Source: Symsagittifera roscoffensis
Lineage: Eukaryota > Xenacoelomorpha > Acoela > Convolutidae
Length of the DNA stretch: 64,000 nucleotides
Direction: 5' to 3'
Assembly: GCF_963678635.1 (NCBI RefSeq)
Contig: NC_087063.1
Coordinates: 62,163,850 to 62,227,849, forward strand
The notes under the pieces are model-generated. The model had not been told where the DNA came from. It saw only the letters and a program-made list of their open reading frames with translations, and ran no database searches. The position numbers and the translations under genes are program-made. Positions within the stretch are counted from its first letter, which is position 1, and every line of letters begins with the position of its first letter. Below, in pieces: positions 25,144 to 36,718 of this stretch.

Positions 25144-26215
25144 GACAAGACTACTCGTATCAGGGCGAAGCCCTGAATGTTCCGACTGCCTTTTAAGGTT
25201 TATGGAGCAGCAGTAATAACATTAAAAAGTTAAATGTAAAACAAGACTGCTCGTATCAGGGCGAAGCCCTGAAAGTTCCGACTGCCTTTTAAGGTCTATG
25301 GAGCATTAATAAGATGAAAATATTCAAAGTATTAAAAAAATTAAATTTTTTTTATTGAAAAAAATTTGAGATTTTATGTAAAAACATCCCCCCACACGTC
25401 ATATTGAGTACAAAGCAATAAATTTTGCGCCTATTAACAAATCAATTATGGAATATAAGCTTCCTTAAACCAATTTGGAACAATTTCTAAGACGTATTAA
25501 ATCTCACTTACGCGTTAATAGCGCGAAGTTCATCGCGCGTTAATTGTCCCAAATTGGCCAGAATGGCAATCTTTAAACCCTCATAACTTTACAAAAAATA
25601 ATCACAGGTGAAATATCTTTTCAAATTCAAGCTCAGGACAACAATAGCTTTTGAATGATATAAAAAATTGCGTCAAAAACAGCTAGTTAAAAAGTCGAAA
25701 TTTGTCTGAAGAAAAAAAAACCCACCCCGAGCACAAAAATTTCGTTACTTTCGTATCGAAAGTCGGAACAATAACAAAATGAATGATTTTTTTTTAATTT
25801 GAAATTTTTTATGAAAATCATCCCACCACACGCCATATAAAATACAAAAGGATAGATTTCGCTCCTTGTTACAAATTAATTATACCAAATAAGCTTCTTT
25901 CAACCAATTTGGAACAATCTCTAAGACGGATTAGCTCTCCGCTTACGCGTTAATTGCGCGAAATATATCGCGCGTTAATTGTCCCAAATTGGCCAAAATG
26001 GCAATCTTTAAACCCCCATAATTTTACAAAAAATGATCACAGGTAAAATATTTTTTGTAATTTAAGCTCAAGACAATCCGACAAAAATGACTAGTTAAAT
26101 GACGAAAAAATTCCGCCAAAAATGACTAGTTAAAAAGTCGAAATTTGTCTGATGAAAGAAAAAATTCTCCCCGAGCACAAATAATCCGTTACTTTCGTAT
26201 CGAAAGTCGGAACAA
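25144..26215 (+). repeat. Three A copies in tandem (one fragment, one full, one 5'-truncated)
   Basis: A 5' fragment (25144-25238) breaks off after the TTAAATGTA block. A full A copy follows (25239-25770), then a copy lacking its first part (25771-26215). The full copy has all three hairpins. The last contains a local duplication of an ATGACTAGTTAAA-like block and ends GAAAGTCGGAACAAAAACG against B tail sequence. Confidence 0.75.
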
Positions 26216-26545
26216 AAACGTGTGGTAAGTTTAATTCTGCAGCGCCGTTTGAACAACTTGATTTGATGGATTCATCAATTTATGAGGAATGATAAAAACT
26301 ATTTTCTGGGAAAAAAATTGGGTAGAAAAAGAAAACTTATAAATGAGATTGTAGTTGTAAAATCTAACATGTAATTGTGTGCATAGTACTCAAAAAAATC
26401 GTGAACTATAGTGACCTACATGAACTCTTGACTTGATAGCGATTGCTGTTTTAGTGTGAAACGAAAAAATGTGCTGCTTTTGGCTTATGTGATGTTGCGT
26501 GTGAGTTGATTGTTTTGTTCCATGTTGAAGTTTTGTTTACAGTTG
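26216..26545 (+). repeat. 3' part of repeat B
   Basis: This matches 49430-49740, the 3' part of an uninterrupted B copy, through blocks such as GTAATTGTGTGCATAGTA and GTGACCTACATGAACTCTTG. Full-length B is therefore longer than the 825 bases in the A-B array, and A units interrupt it at about its midpoint. Confidence 0.7.
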
Positions 26546-27055
26546 AAATTACCTTCATGCAGTAATGGAAATGAATGAAATACTCCAAGTGATTTAAGTT
26601 TAGCGAAATATGATTCTTAAGCTTTTGTGTTTTTATTTGAGTTTTCCGAGATCATAACGTTGAAATATTTTTCCGATTAGTTTCATTTTTTGCTTTAGTT
26701 TTCTATATCCTGGTTTTGGCAGTAAGTGGCGCGAAAATGTTGATCAAAATTTTGGATAATTTCACTCTTAGGAATCTGCGCTGAATAACTATGGAGATAA
26801 TTGGTTACTTGGAAAGTTGATACAAGTGTAATAAATTTGACCAAAGAAAGACTGTCGTGTTTTAAAAGCGGGAGAGGAACCATAATCGCCAGTCGTCTGC
26901 TGCTATTCTAAAAACTTTTGGATGCAAAAAATTGCACGCAACCATCTATTGCCTTGATAGTAGAATCAAAAATCGAAAGAGTGTTAATGTTCCGACCTTA
27001 CAGCGAACACTTCATCAAAGACCTTAAAAGGCAGTCGACAGATTCAGGGTTCCGC
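26546..27055 (+). repeat. Repeat C
   Basis: The block beginning TGAAATTACCTTCATGCA recurs at 33960-34526 and, in part, at 32431-32701. It ends at CCTTAAAAGGCAGTCGACAG, where it fuses with the 5' end of a minus-strand A copy. It contains GTCGTGTTTTAATAGCGGGA-type sequence in all three copies. The antisense frame at 26695-26883 is not kept in the other copies. Confidence 0.7.
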
Positions 27056-30000
27056 CCTGCTACGAAAGTAACGGAATATTTGTGCTAGGTGTGGGTTTTT
27101 TTTTCTTCAGACAAATTTCGACTTTTTAACTAGCCAATTTTGACGCAATTTTTTAGATCATTCAGAAGGTATTGTTCTTCTGAGCTTGAATTTATAAAAA
27201 TATCTTACTTGTGATTGTTTTTTGTAACTTTATGGAGATTTAAATATTGCCATTTTGGCATTTTGGGATAATTAACGCGCGACATAATTCGCGCTATTAA
27301 CGCGTAAGCGGAGAGCTAATCCGTCTTAGAAGTTGTTCCAAATTGGTTGGTAGAAGCTTATTTGCTTTAATTGATTTGTTGCTAGAAACGAAATTTATCC
27401 TTTTGTACTTTATATTGCATTTGGGGTGATGATTTTCATAGAAAAAAATTCAAACTTTGCAAAAAAAATTCATTTCATTTTATTTAATTTATTTTTTTAT
27501 TTTGTTTATGCTTTAAATGCTCGATAAACTTTACAAGCAGTCAGAAGATTCAGGGCTTCGCACTGCTACGAGTAATCTTGTTGTTCCGACTTTCGATACG
27601 AAAGTAATGGAATATTTGTGCTCGGCTTGGGTTTTTTTTCAGACAAATTTCGACTTTCTAACTAGCCATGTTTGACGGATTTTTTTTCGAATCTTTCAAA
27701 GGGTATTGTTGTCTTGAGCTTAAATTTATAAAGATATCTTATTTTTGATTATTTTTTGTAACATTATGGAGGTTTAAATATTGGCATTTTGGCCATTTTG
27801 GGATAATTAACGCGCGACATAATTCGCTCTAATAACGCGTAAGCGGAGATTTAATCCGTTTTATAAGTTGTTCCAAATTGGTTGGTAGAAGCTTATTTGA
27901 TTTAATTGATTTGTTGCTAGAAGCAAAATTTATCCTTTTGTACTTTATATGGCATTTGGGGTGATGATTTTTATAGAAAAAAATTCAAATTTTACAAAAC
28001 AAAAACTCATTTCATTTTATTTAATTTATTTTTTTATTTTGTTTATGCTTTAAATGCTCGATAAACTTTACAAGCAGTCAGAAGATTCAGGGCTTCGCAC
28101 TGCTACGAGTAATCTTGTTGTTCCGACTTTCGATACGAAAGTAATGGAATATTTGTGCTCGGCTTGGGTTTTTTTTCAGACAAATTTCGACTTTCTAACT
28201 AGCCATGTTTGACGGATTTTTTTTCGAATCTTTCAAAGGGTATTGTTGTCTTGAGCTTAAATTTATAAAGATATCTTATTTTTGATTATTTTTTGTAACG
28301 TTATGGAGGTTTAAATATTGGCATTTTGGCCATTTTGGGATAATTAACGCGCGACATAATTCGCTCTAATAACGCGTAAGCGGAGATTTAATCCGTTTTA
28401 TAAGTTGTTCCAAATTGGTTGGTAGAAGCTTATTTGATTTAATTGATTTGTTGCTAGAAGCAAAATTTATCCTTTTGTACTTTATATGGCATTTGGGGTG
28501 ATGATTTTTATAGAAAAAAATTCAAATTTTACAAAACAAAAATTCATTTCATTTTATTTAGTTTATTTTTTTAATTTTGTTTATGCTTTAAATGCTCAAT
28601 AAACTTTACAAGCAGTCAGAAGATTCAGGGCTTTGCACCGCTACGAGTATTCTTGTTGTTCCGAGTTTCGATACGAAAGTAACGGAATATTTGTGCTCGG
28701 CTTGGGTTTTTTTTCAGACAAATTTCGACTTTCTAACTAGCCTTGTTTGACGGAATTTTTTCGGATTATTCAAAAGGTATTGTAGTCGGATATTTTTTTG
28801 GATCATTCAAAAGGTACTGGAAGAAGCTTATTTGCTTTATTTGATTTGTTGCTAGAAGCAAAAGTTATCCTTTTGTACTTTATATGGCATGTGGGGTGAT
28901 GATTTTCGTAGAAAAAAATTCAAATTTTACAAAAAACAAATCATTTCAATTTATTTTGTTTAATTTTTTTATGTTGTTTATGTTATAAATGCTCGATAAA
29001 CTTTACAAGCAGTCAGAACATTCAGGGTTTTGCCCTGCTACGAGTAGTCTTGTTGTTCCGACTTTCGATACGAAAGTAACGGAATATTTGTGCTCGGCTT
29101 GGGTTTTTTTCTAAGACAAATTTCGACTTTCTAACTAGCCATGTTTGACGGATTTTTTTTCGGATCTTTCAAAAGGTATTGTTGTCTTGAGCTTAATTTT
29201 TTAAAGATATCTTATTTTGGATTATTTTTTGTAACGTTATGGAGGTTTAAATATTGCCATTTCGGCCATTTTGGGATAATTAATGCGCGACATAATTCGC
29301 GCTAATAACGCGTAAGCGGAGATTTAATCCGTTTTATAAATTGTTCCAAATTGGTTGGTAGAAGCTTATTTGATTTGTTTGATTTGTTGCTAGAAACGAA
29401 ATTTATCCTTTTGTACTTTATATGGCATTTGGGATGATGTTTTTCATAGAAAAAAATTCAAATTTTACAAAAAAAAATTCATTTCATTTTATTTAGTTTT
29501 TTTTAAAATTTTGTTTATGCTTTAAATGCTCAATAAACTTTACAAGCAGTCAAAAGATTCAGGGCTTTACACTGCTACGAGTATTCTTGTTGTTCCGAGT
29601 TTCGATACGAAAGTAACGGAATATTTGTGCTCGGCTTGGGTTTTTTTTCAGACAAATTTCGACTTTCTAACTAGCCTTGTTTGACGGAATTTTTTCGGAT
29701 TATTCAAAAGGTATTGTAGTCGGATATTATTTTGGATCATTCAAAAGGTACTGGAAGAAGCTTATTTGCTTTATTTGATTTGTTGCTAGAAGCAAAAGTT
29801 ATCCTTTTGTACTTTATATGGCATGTGGGGTGATGATTTTCGTAGAAAAAAATTCAAATTTTACAAAAAACAAATCATTTCAATTTATTTTGTTTAATTT
29901 TTTTATGTTGTTTATGTTATAAATGCTCGATAAACTTTACAAGCAGTCAGAACATTCAGGGTTTTGCCCTGCTACGAGTAGTCTTGTTGTTCCGACTTTC

Positions 30001-31395
30001 GATACGAAAGTAACGGAATATTTGTGCTCGGCTTGGGTTTTTTCTAAGACAAATTTCGACTTTCTAACTAGCCATGTTTGACGGATTTTTTTTCGGATCT
30101 TTCAAAAGGTATTGTTGTCTTGAGCTTAATTTTTTAAAGATATCTTATTTTGGATTATTTTTTGTAACGTTATGGAGGTTTAAATATTGCCATTTTGGCC
30201 ATTTTGGGATAATTAATGCGCGACATAATTCGCGCTAATAACGCGTAAGCGGAGATTTAATCCGTTTTATAAATTGTTCCAAATTGGTTGGTAGAAGCTT
30301 ATTTGATTTGTTTGATTTGTTGCTAGAAACGAAATTTATCCTTTTGTACTTTATATGGCATTTGGGGTGATGTTTTTCATAGAAAAAAATTCAAATTTTA
30401 CAAAAAAAAATTCATTTCATTTTATTTAGTTTTTTTTAAAATTTTGTTTATGCTTTAAATGCTCAATAAACTTTACAAGCAGTCAAAAGATTCAGGGCTT
30501 TACACTGCTACGAGTATTCTTGTTGTTCCGACTTTCGATACGAAAGTAACGGAATATTTGTGCTCGGCTTGGGTTTTTTTTTCAGACAAATTTCGACTTT
30601 CTAACTAGCCTTGTTTGACGGAATTTTTTCGGATTATTCAAAAGGTATTGTTGTCGGATATTTTTTGGGATCATTCAAAAGGTACTGAAAGAAGTTATTT
30701 GCTTTATTTGATTTGTTGCAAGAAGCAAAAGTTATCCTTTTGTACTTTATATGGCATGTGGGGTGATGATTTTCATAGAAAAAAATTCAAATTTTACAAA
30801 AAACAAATCATTTAAATTTATTTTGTTTAATTTTTTTATGTTGTTTATGTTATAAATGCTCGATAATCATTACAAGCAGTAAGAACATTCAGGGTTTCGC
30901 CCTGCTACGAGTAGTCTTGTTGTTCCGACTTTCGATACGAAAGTAACGGAATATTTGTGCTCGGCTTGGGTTTTTTTCTAAGACAAATTTCGGTTTTCTA
31001 ACTAGCCAAGTTTGACGGATTTTTTTTATTGTTGTCTTGAGCTTAAATTTAGAAAGATATCTTATTTTGGATTATTTTTTGTATCGTTATGGAGGTTTAA
31101 ATATTGCCATTTTGGCCATTTTGGGATAATTAACGCGCGACATAATTCGCGCTAATAACGCGTAAGCGGAGATTTAATCCGTTTTATAAATTGTTCCAAA
31201 TTGGTTGGTAGAAGCTTATTTGATTTAATTGATTTGTTGGTAGAAGCAAAATTTATCCTTTTGTACTTTATATGGCATTTGGGGTGATGATTTTTATAGA
31301 AAAAATTCAAATTTTACAAAAAAAAAATTCATCTCATTTTATTTAGTTTATTTTTTTAATTTTGTTTATGCTTTAAATGCTCAATAAACTAGCCA
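27056..31395 (-). repeat. Minus-orientation A tandem array with alternating long and short units
   Basis: Head-to-tail A monomers have TTGTTCCGAC or TTGTTCCGAG junctions near 27578, 28117, 28655, 29053, 29588, 29987, 30519 and 30919. The intervals run about 538, 538, 398, 535, 399, 532, 400. Short units lack roughly 140 bases, including the central GCGCGA hairpin. Long and short then alternate as a dimer of about 935 bases repeated two to three times, a genuine higher-order repeat. Dimers share private variants such as GTTTCGATACG preceded by CCGA. Small frames such as 30615-30815 are chance. Confidence 0.85.
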
Positions 31396-31835
31396 TATTT
31401 GACAGAAATTTTTTTATCATTCGAAAATTATTGATGTCTTAAGCTTAAATTTGAAAAGTTTCATTACCTGTGATTTTTTTTTTGTAATGTTATGGGAGTT
31501 TAAAGATTGCCATTTTGGCCAATTTGGGACAATTAACACGCGATATGTTTCGCGCTGTTAACACGTAAGCGGAGATTTAATCCGTCCTAGAAATCGTTCC
31601 AAATTGGTTGAAGGAAGCTTATTTGCCATAAATGACTTAATACAATGAGCTAAATGTATTCTTTCGTTTTTAATATGTCGTGTGGGATGATGTTTTCATT
31701 TAAAAAACTTCAGACTTTAAAAAAAAATCATTTCGTTTTTTTTACAATTAATTTTTGTATGTTACTGCTGCTCCATAAACCTCAAAAGGCAGTCGGAACG
31801 TTCAGGGCTTCGCCTTGATACGAGCAGTCTTGTTT
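31385..31835 (-). repeat. Repeat A, minus orientation, diverged subfamily
   Basis: This copy lacks its first part (plus-sense 3' end) and joins the preceding array at an ACTAGCCATATTTGAC sequence. It carries GTTCCAAATTGGTTGAAGGA and a GGAACGTTCAGGG end typical of the second A copy in each later A-A pair. Confidence 0.7.
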
Positions 31836-32430
31836 GTTTTAAAGACAAGGATAGTTATCCAACTATCGCAGTATGCGAATTATGTAACTAGCACTTTAAC
31901 GTAAACAAATTGTTTTGTATGGAATTTAATGACTCGCGTTTCCGTGTACGGTGGTGAACCCTGAATAATGACTTATCCCGTACTCAGTAAATTTTCTAAA
32001 ACAGATCTGAAATAGGTTGTGAAATGTTTAAATAACGCTTGGATACTTCAAGGAATGGTTATTTCAGATCTAAATTCAGGTCTGAAATTTTCTTTTTCTT
32101 GGTTATTTCAGATCCGAAAAGATCTATTTTAGATCTAATTTCAGATCTGAAATTATGTTTTCCTTGATTATTTCAGATCTGAAAAAATCAGTGATTCGAA
32201 CTCAATTATTGCAATTTTTGATTGTTATAGCTTCTGCTAGCTACTAGCAGGTACTCAGCATAGTCTCAAGTTCGAGACTGGCGAAGTATGTTTCCCTAAG
32301 CATGATATAAACATTGGAAACGCATAAGTAGCGAATGAAAATCAAAAATGTTACAGGCTTTCTTACAGTTTTTGAAAACTTTTTAAAACAGTTGAACAAG
32401 AATTTTAGTTAGATGGAAATTTAGTTAGAT
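31836..32430 (+). repeat. Repeat D with AGATCTGAAAT palindrome core
   Basis: Starts at GTTTTAAAGACAAGGATAG and contains CCCGTACTCAGTAAA, followed by many degenerate copies of the palindrome ATTTCAGATCTGAAAT. Closely similar to 35593-36240 and, for its first 180 bases, to 33783-33959. Confidence 0.75.
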
Positions 32431-32701
32431 TTTTAGATGGAGATCAACTGGTTACTTGGAAAGTTGATACAAGTGTAATAAGTTTGACCAAAGAAAGACT
32501 GTCGTGTTTTAATAGCGGGAGATGAACAATGATGCTATTCTAAAAACTTTTGTATGCAAAAAGTTGCATGCAACCATCTATTGCCTTGATAGTAGAAACA
32601 ATAATTGAAATAGTGTTAATGTTCCGACCTTACAGTGAACACTTCTTCAAGGACCTTAGAAGGCAGTCGACAGATTCATGGATCCGCCTTGATACGAACA
32701 G
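32431..32701 (+). repeat. Repeat C, 5'-truncated
   Basis: Matches the second half of C at 26800-27055 and 34240-34526, from the ACTGGTTACTTGGAAAGTTG block to the AGGCAGTCGACAGATTCA end. The frame 32550-32732 lies inside C and A sequence and is not a gene. Confidence 0.7.
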
Positions 32702-33782
32702 TCTGTTGTTCCGACTTTCGATACGAAAGTAACGGAATATTTGTGCTCGGTGTGGTTTTTTTTCTTCAGACAAATTTCTACTTTATAACTAGCCATTTTT
32801 GACGGATTTTTTTCTAGATCATTCAAAAAGAATTGTTATTCTGAGCTTGAAACTATAAAGATATCTTAGTAGTGACTGTTTTTTGTAACGTTATGGAGGT
32901 TTAAATATTGCCATTTTCGCCATTTTGGGATAATTAATTTTGAGATAATTCGCGCTTTTAATGTGCAAGCGGAGATTTTATCCGTCTTAGAAATTGTTCC
33001 AAAATGGTTGAAAGAGCTTATTTGCTTTAATTGATTTGTTGCTAGAAGCAAAGCGAAATCTATCCTTTTATACTTGATATGGCATGTGGTTGGATGATTT
33101 TCATAGAAAAAATTTCAAATTTTAGAAAAACAATTTCATTTTATTTCATTTAATTTAATTTTTTTTTATTTGGCTTATGTTATAAATGCTCGATAAACTT
33201 TACAGGCAGTCGAAACAGTCAGCAGCGTTTCGCTTCTACGAGTAGTCTTGTTGTTCCGAATTTCGATACGAAAGTAACGGAATATTTGTGCTCGGCTCGG
33301 TTTTTTTTTCAGACAAATTTCGACTCTCTAACTAGCCATGTTTGACGGAACTTTTTTTATCATTCGAAAGCTATTGATGTCCTAAGCTTAAATTTGAAAA
33401 ATTTCATTACCTGTGATTAATTTTTGTAATGTTATGGGAGTTTAAAGATTGCCAATTTGGCCAATTTGGAACAATTGACGCGCAATAAGTTTCGCGCTAT
33501 TAACGCGTAAACGGAAATTTAATCCGTCTTAGAAATCGTTTCAAATTGGTTGAAAGAAGCTTATTTGCCATAAATGAATTGAAAAAATACAATGAGCGAA
33601 AAGTATTTTTTCGGTTTTTATATGTCGTGTGGGATGATGATTTCTTTCGAAAAATTTCAGGTTTTAGAACAAAAAAAAGTCATTTTTTTTATACATTTAA
33701 ATTTTGAAAGATACTACTGCTCCGTAAACCTCAAAAGGCAGTCGGAACGTTCAGGGCTTCGCCCTGATACGAGAAGTCTTGT
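32702..33782 (-). repeat. Pair of A units, minus orientation
   Basis: Two head-to-tail A copies (32702-33248 and 33249-33782). The second belongs to the CCTGTGATTAATTTTTGTAA subfamily and ends GCCCTGATACGAGAAGTCTT. The pair recurs at 34527-35592, so A-A-D-C is the repeating group in this stretch. Confidence 0.8.
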
Positions 33783-33959
33783 TTTTTTTAAAGACAAGGA
33801 TAGTTATCCAACTACTGCAGTATGCGAATTATTTTACTAGATCTTTAACGTAAATAAGTTGTATGAAATTTTATGACTCGCGTTTCCGTGTATGGTGGTG
33901 AATGCGAAATATTGACCTATCCCGAACTTAGTAAATTTCCTAAAACAGATCTGAAAAAA
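33783..33959 (+). repeat. Repeat D, 3'-truncated
   Basis: Same start as the other D copies, but breaks at AAACAGATCTGAAAAAAT and continues directly as repeat C. It therefore lacks nearly all of the AGATCT palindrome core. Confidence 0.7.
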
Positions 33960-34526
33960 TTTCAACTGTTTTGTTTACAGCTGAAATTACCTTCATGCAA
34001 TAATGGAAATGTATAAAATACTCCAAGTGATTTAAATTAGGCGAAACATGAATCTTAAGCTTTTGTTTTTCTTAATTGAGTTTTCAGAGATCATAACGGT
34101 AAATTTTTCTTGTGATGAGTCGATCATGCATTTCATTTTTTCTTATGGTTTTCTACATCCTGGTTTTGGCAGTAAGTGGCCCGAAAATTTTGATCAAAAT
34201 CTTGGATAATTTCGCTGCTAGGAATCTGATCTGCGCTGAATAACCATATAGATCATTTGGTTACTTGGAAATTTGATACAAGTGTAATATATTTGACCAA
34301 AGAAAGACTGTCGTGTTTTAATAGCGGGAGATGAACAATAATCGCCAGTCGTCTGCTCCTATTCTAAAAACTTTTGGATGCAAAAAGTTGCATGCAACCA
34401 TCTATTGCCTTGAAAGTAGAAACAAAAATTGAAATAGTGTTAATGTTCCGACTTTACAGCGAACACTTCTTCAAAGACCTTAAAAGGCAGTGGACACATT
34501 CAAGATTCCGGACTTATACGAGCACT
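33960..34526 (+). repeat. Repeat C, full length
   Basis: Begins TGTTTTGTTTACAGCTGAAA and follows 26546-27055 throughout. Ends with AGGCAGTGGACACATTCA at the border with a minus A copy. Confidence 0.75.
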
Positions 34527-35592
34527 CTTGTTGTTCCGACTTTCGATACGAAAGTAACGGAATATTTTTGCTCGGTGTGGGTTTTTTTTTTCAGACAAAT
34601 TTCGACTTTTTAACTAGCCTTTTTTGACAAAATTTTTGTAAATCATTCAAAGGGTATTGTTTTTTTGAGCGTAAATTTGAAAAGATATCTTATTTGTGAT
34701 TTTTTTTGTAAAGTTATGGAGTTTTAAAGATTGCCATTTTGGCTATTTGGGACAATTAACTCGCGATATAATTCGCGCTATTAACGCGTAAGCGGAGATT
34801 TAATCCGTTAGAAACTAGACCAAATTGGTTGAAAGAAGCTTATTTGCCTTAATTGCTTTGTTGCTAGAAGCAAAATTTATCCTTTGTATTCTATATGGCG
34901 TGTGGGGTGATGATTTTCATAGAAAAAATTTCAAATTTGAGAAAAAAAAAATTCATTTTGTTTTATTTAATTTAGTTTTTTTTATGTTGTTTATGGTATA
35001 AATGCTCGATAAAACTTAAAGGCAGTCAGAATATTCAGGATTTTGCCCTGATACGAGTATTCTTGTTCTACCGACTTTCGATACGAAAGTAACGGAATAT
35101 TTGTGCTCGGGTTGGGTTTTTTTCAGACAAATTTCGACTTTCTAACTAGCCATATTTAACAGAGAATTTTTTATCATTCAAAAAGTATTGATGTCCTGAG
35201 CTTAAATTTGAAAATTTTGATTACCTGTGATTGTTTTTCGTAATGTTATAGGAGTTTAAAATTGCCATTTTGGCCAATTTGGGACAATTAAGGCGCGATA
35301 TGTTTCGCGCTATTAACGCGTCAGCGGAGATTTAATCCGTCTTAGAAATCGTTCCAAATTGCTTGAAAGAAGTTTTTTAGCCATAAATGACTTAATACAA
35401 TGAGCGATTTGTATTTCTTTGTACTTTATATGTCGTGTGGGGTGATAATTTTGTTTAAAAAATTTCAGAATTTGGAAAAAAAATTCATTTTATTTTTTTT
35501 TTACATTTAATGTTTGCATGTTACTACTGCTCCATAAACCTCGAAAGGCAGTCGGAACGTTCAGGGCTTCGCCTTGATACGAGCAGTCTTGT
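34527..35592 (-). repeat. Pair of A units, minus orientation
   Basis: Head-to-tail copies at 34527-35064 and 35065-35592. These are the same two A subtypes, in the same order, as 32702-33782, supporting segmental duplication of a block of roughly 1.8 kb. Confidence 0.8.
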
Positions 35593-36240
35593 TTGTTTTA
35601 AAGACAAGGATAGTTATCCAACTATCGCAGTATGCGAATTATGTAACTAGCTCTTTAACGTAAATAATTTGTTTTGTATGGAAGTTTATGACTCGCGTTT
35701 CCGTGTACGGTGGTGAACCCGGAAGATTTAACTATCCCGTACTCAGTAAATTTTCTAAAACAGATCTGAAACAATCTTTTTCAGATCTAAATTTCAGATC
35801 TGAAATAGGTGGTGAAATGTTTAAATAACGCTTGGATACTTTAAGGATTGGTTATTTCAGATCTAAATTCAGGTCTGAATTTTTCTTTTTCTTGGTTATT
35901 TCAGATCCGAAAAGATCTATTTTAGATCTAATTTCAGATCTGAAATTATGTTTTCCTTGATTATTTCAGATCTGAAAAAATCAGTGATTCGAACTCAATT
36001 TTTGCAATTTTTGATTGTTATAGCTTCTACTAGGTACTCAGCATAGTCTCAAGTTCGAGACTGGCGAAGTATGTTTCCCTAAGCATGATATAAACATTGG
36101 AAACGCATAAGTAGCGAATGAAAATCAAAAATGTTACAGGCTTTCTTACTGTTTTTGAAAACTTTTTAACACAGTTGAACAAGAAATTTAGTTCGAAATA
36201 AAACTGTTTGTGAAATTAATCCGAAGTTTTTTTGACCGCT
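35593..36240 (+). repeat. Repeat D, second long copy
   Basis: Near-identical to 31836-32430, including TAGCTTCTACTAGGTACTCA and GCATAGTCTCAAGTTCGAGA blocks. It additionally keeps an AGATCTGAAACAATCTTTTT segment lost from the earlier copy. Confidence 0.75.
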
Positions 36241-36536
36241 AGTTGACCTAAACATAATTGTGTATTGCAGAAACATCAAAAATAAAACTCAATTTTTGCG
36301 CAAAATGCATATATTATAATTTAACAAAAGATTTCTAAGATCTGATTTCAGATCTGAAATTTTGTTTTTCAAGTTTATTTCAGTTCTGAAACTTTCCATT
36401 TTAGATCCAAATTTCAGACCTGAAATTTATAAATTCTTATCAAGATCTGAAACAAAGAATTTCTGATCTGAGAGTCAACTTATATAAGAAACAAAGAATT
36501 TCAGATCTTGCACAGAAAATCGCCTGGGTACGGGAT
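35741..36536. mobile_element. Palindrome-core cassette, AGATCT family
   Basis: The left edge ATCCCGTACTCAGTAAATTT and the right edge CTGGGTACGGGAT are inverted repeats (ATCCCGTAC then T or C then CAG). The interior has over a dozen degenerate copies of ATTTCAGATCTGAAAT, clustered near both ends and separated by a unique middle (35985-36300). No coding capacity. The ends resemble those of the TATAATC-family cassette at 41688-42140. Confidence 0.55.
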
Positions 36537-36718
36537 GAAAAGCAAAAGTACTTGTTGCTAGATTTCACAAACAGGATTAATTGGGCGATCTCTCTCTCCC
36601 CCATAATCGCGTGGGAGAGAAATAACTCAATAGTTACTCGCGGAATGCTTACATCAATTTGAAAAAAGTTTTCACTTTGAGGATGCGTGTCAGATTTTCC
36701 AACGAACTCTAAAACTTA

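Noticed and set aside
25680-25770. Hammerhead-like CTGAAGA and GAAA words in repeat A
   Set aside because: The bases after CTGAAGA do not form a stem II and the core spacing is wrong, so a ribozyme is not supported.
27056-31395. CRISPR-like regular spacing
   Set aside because: Units are contiguous satellite monomers of about 400-540 bases with no short repeat/unique spacer pattern.
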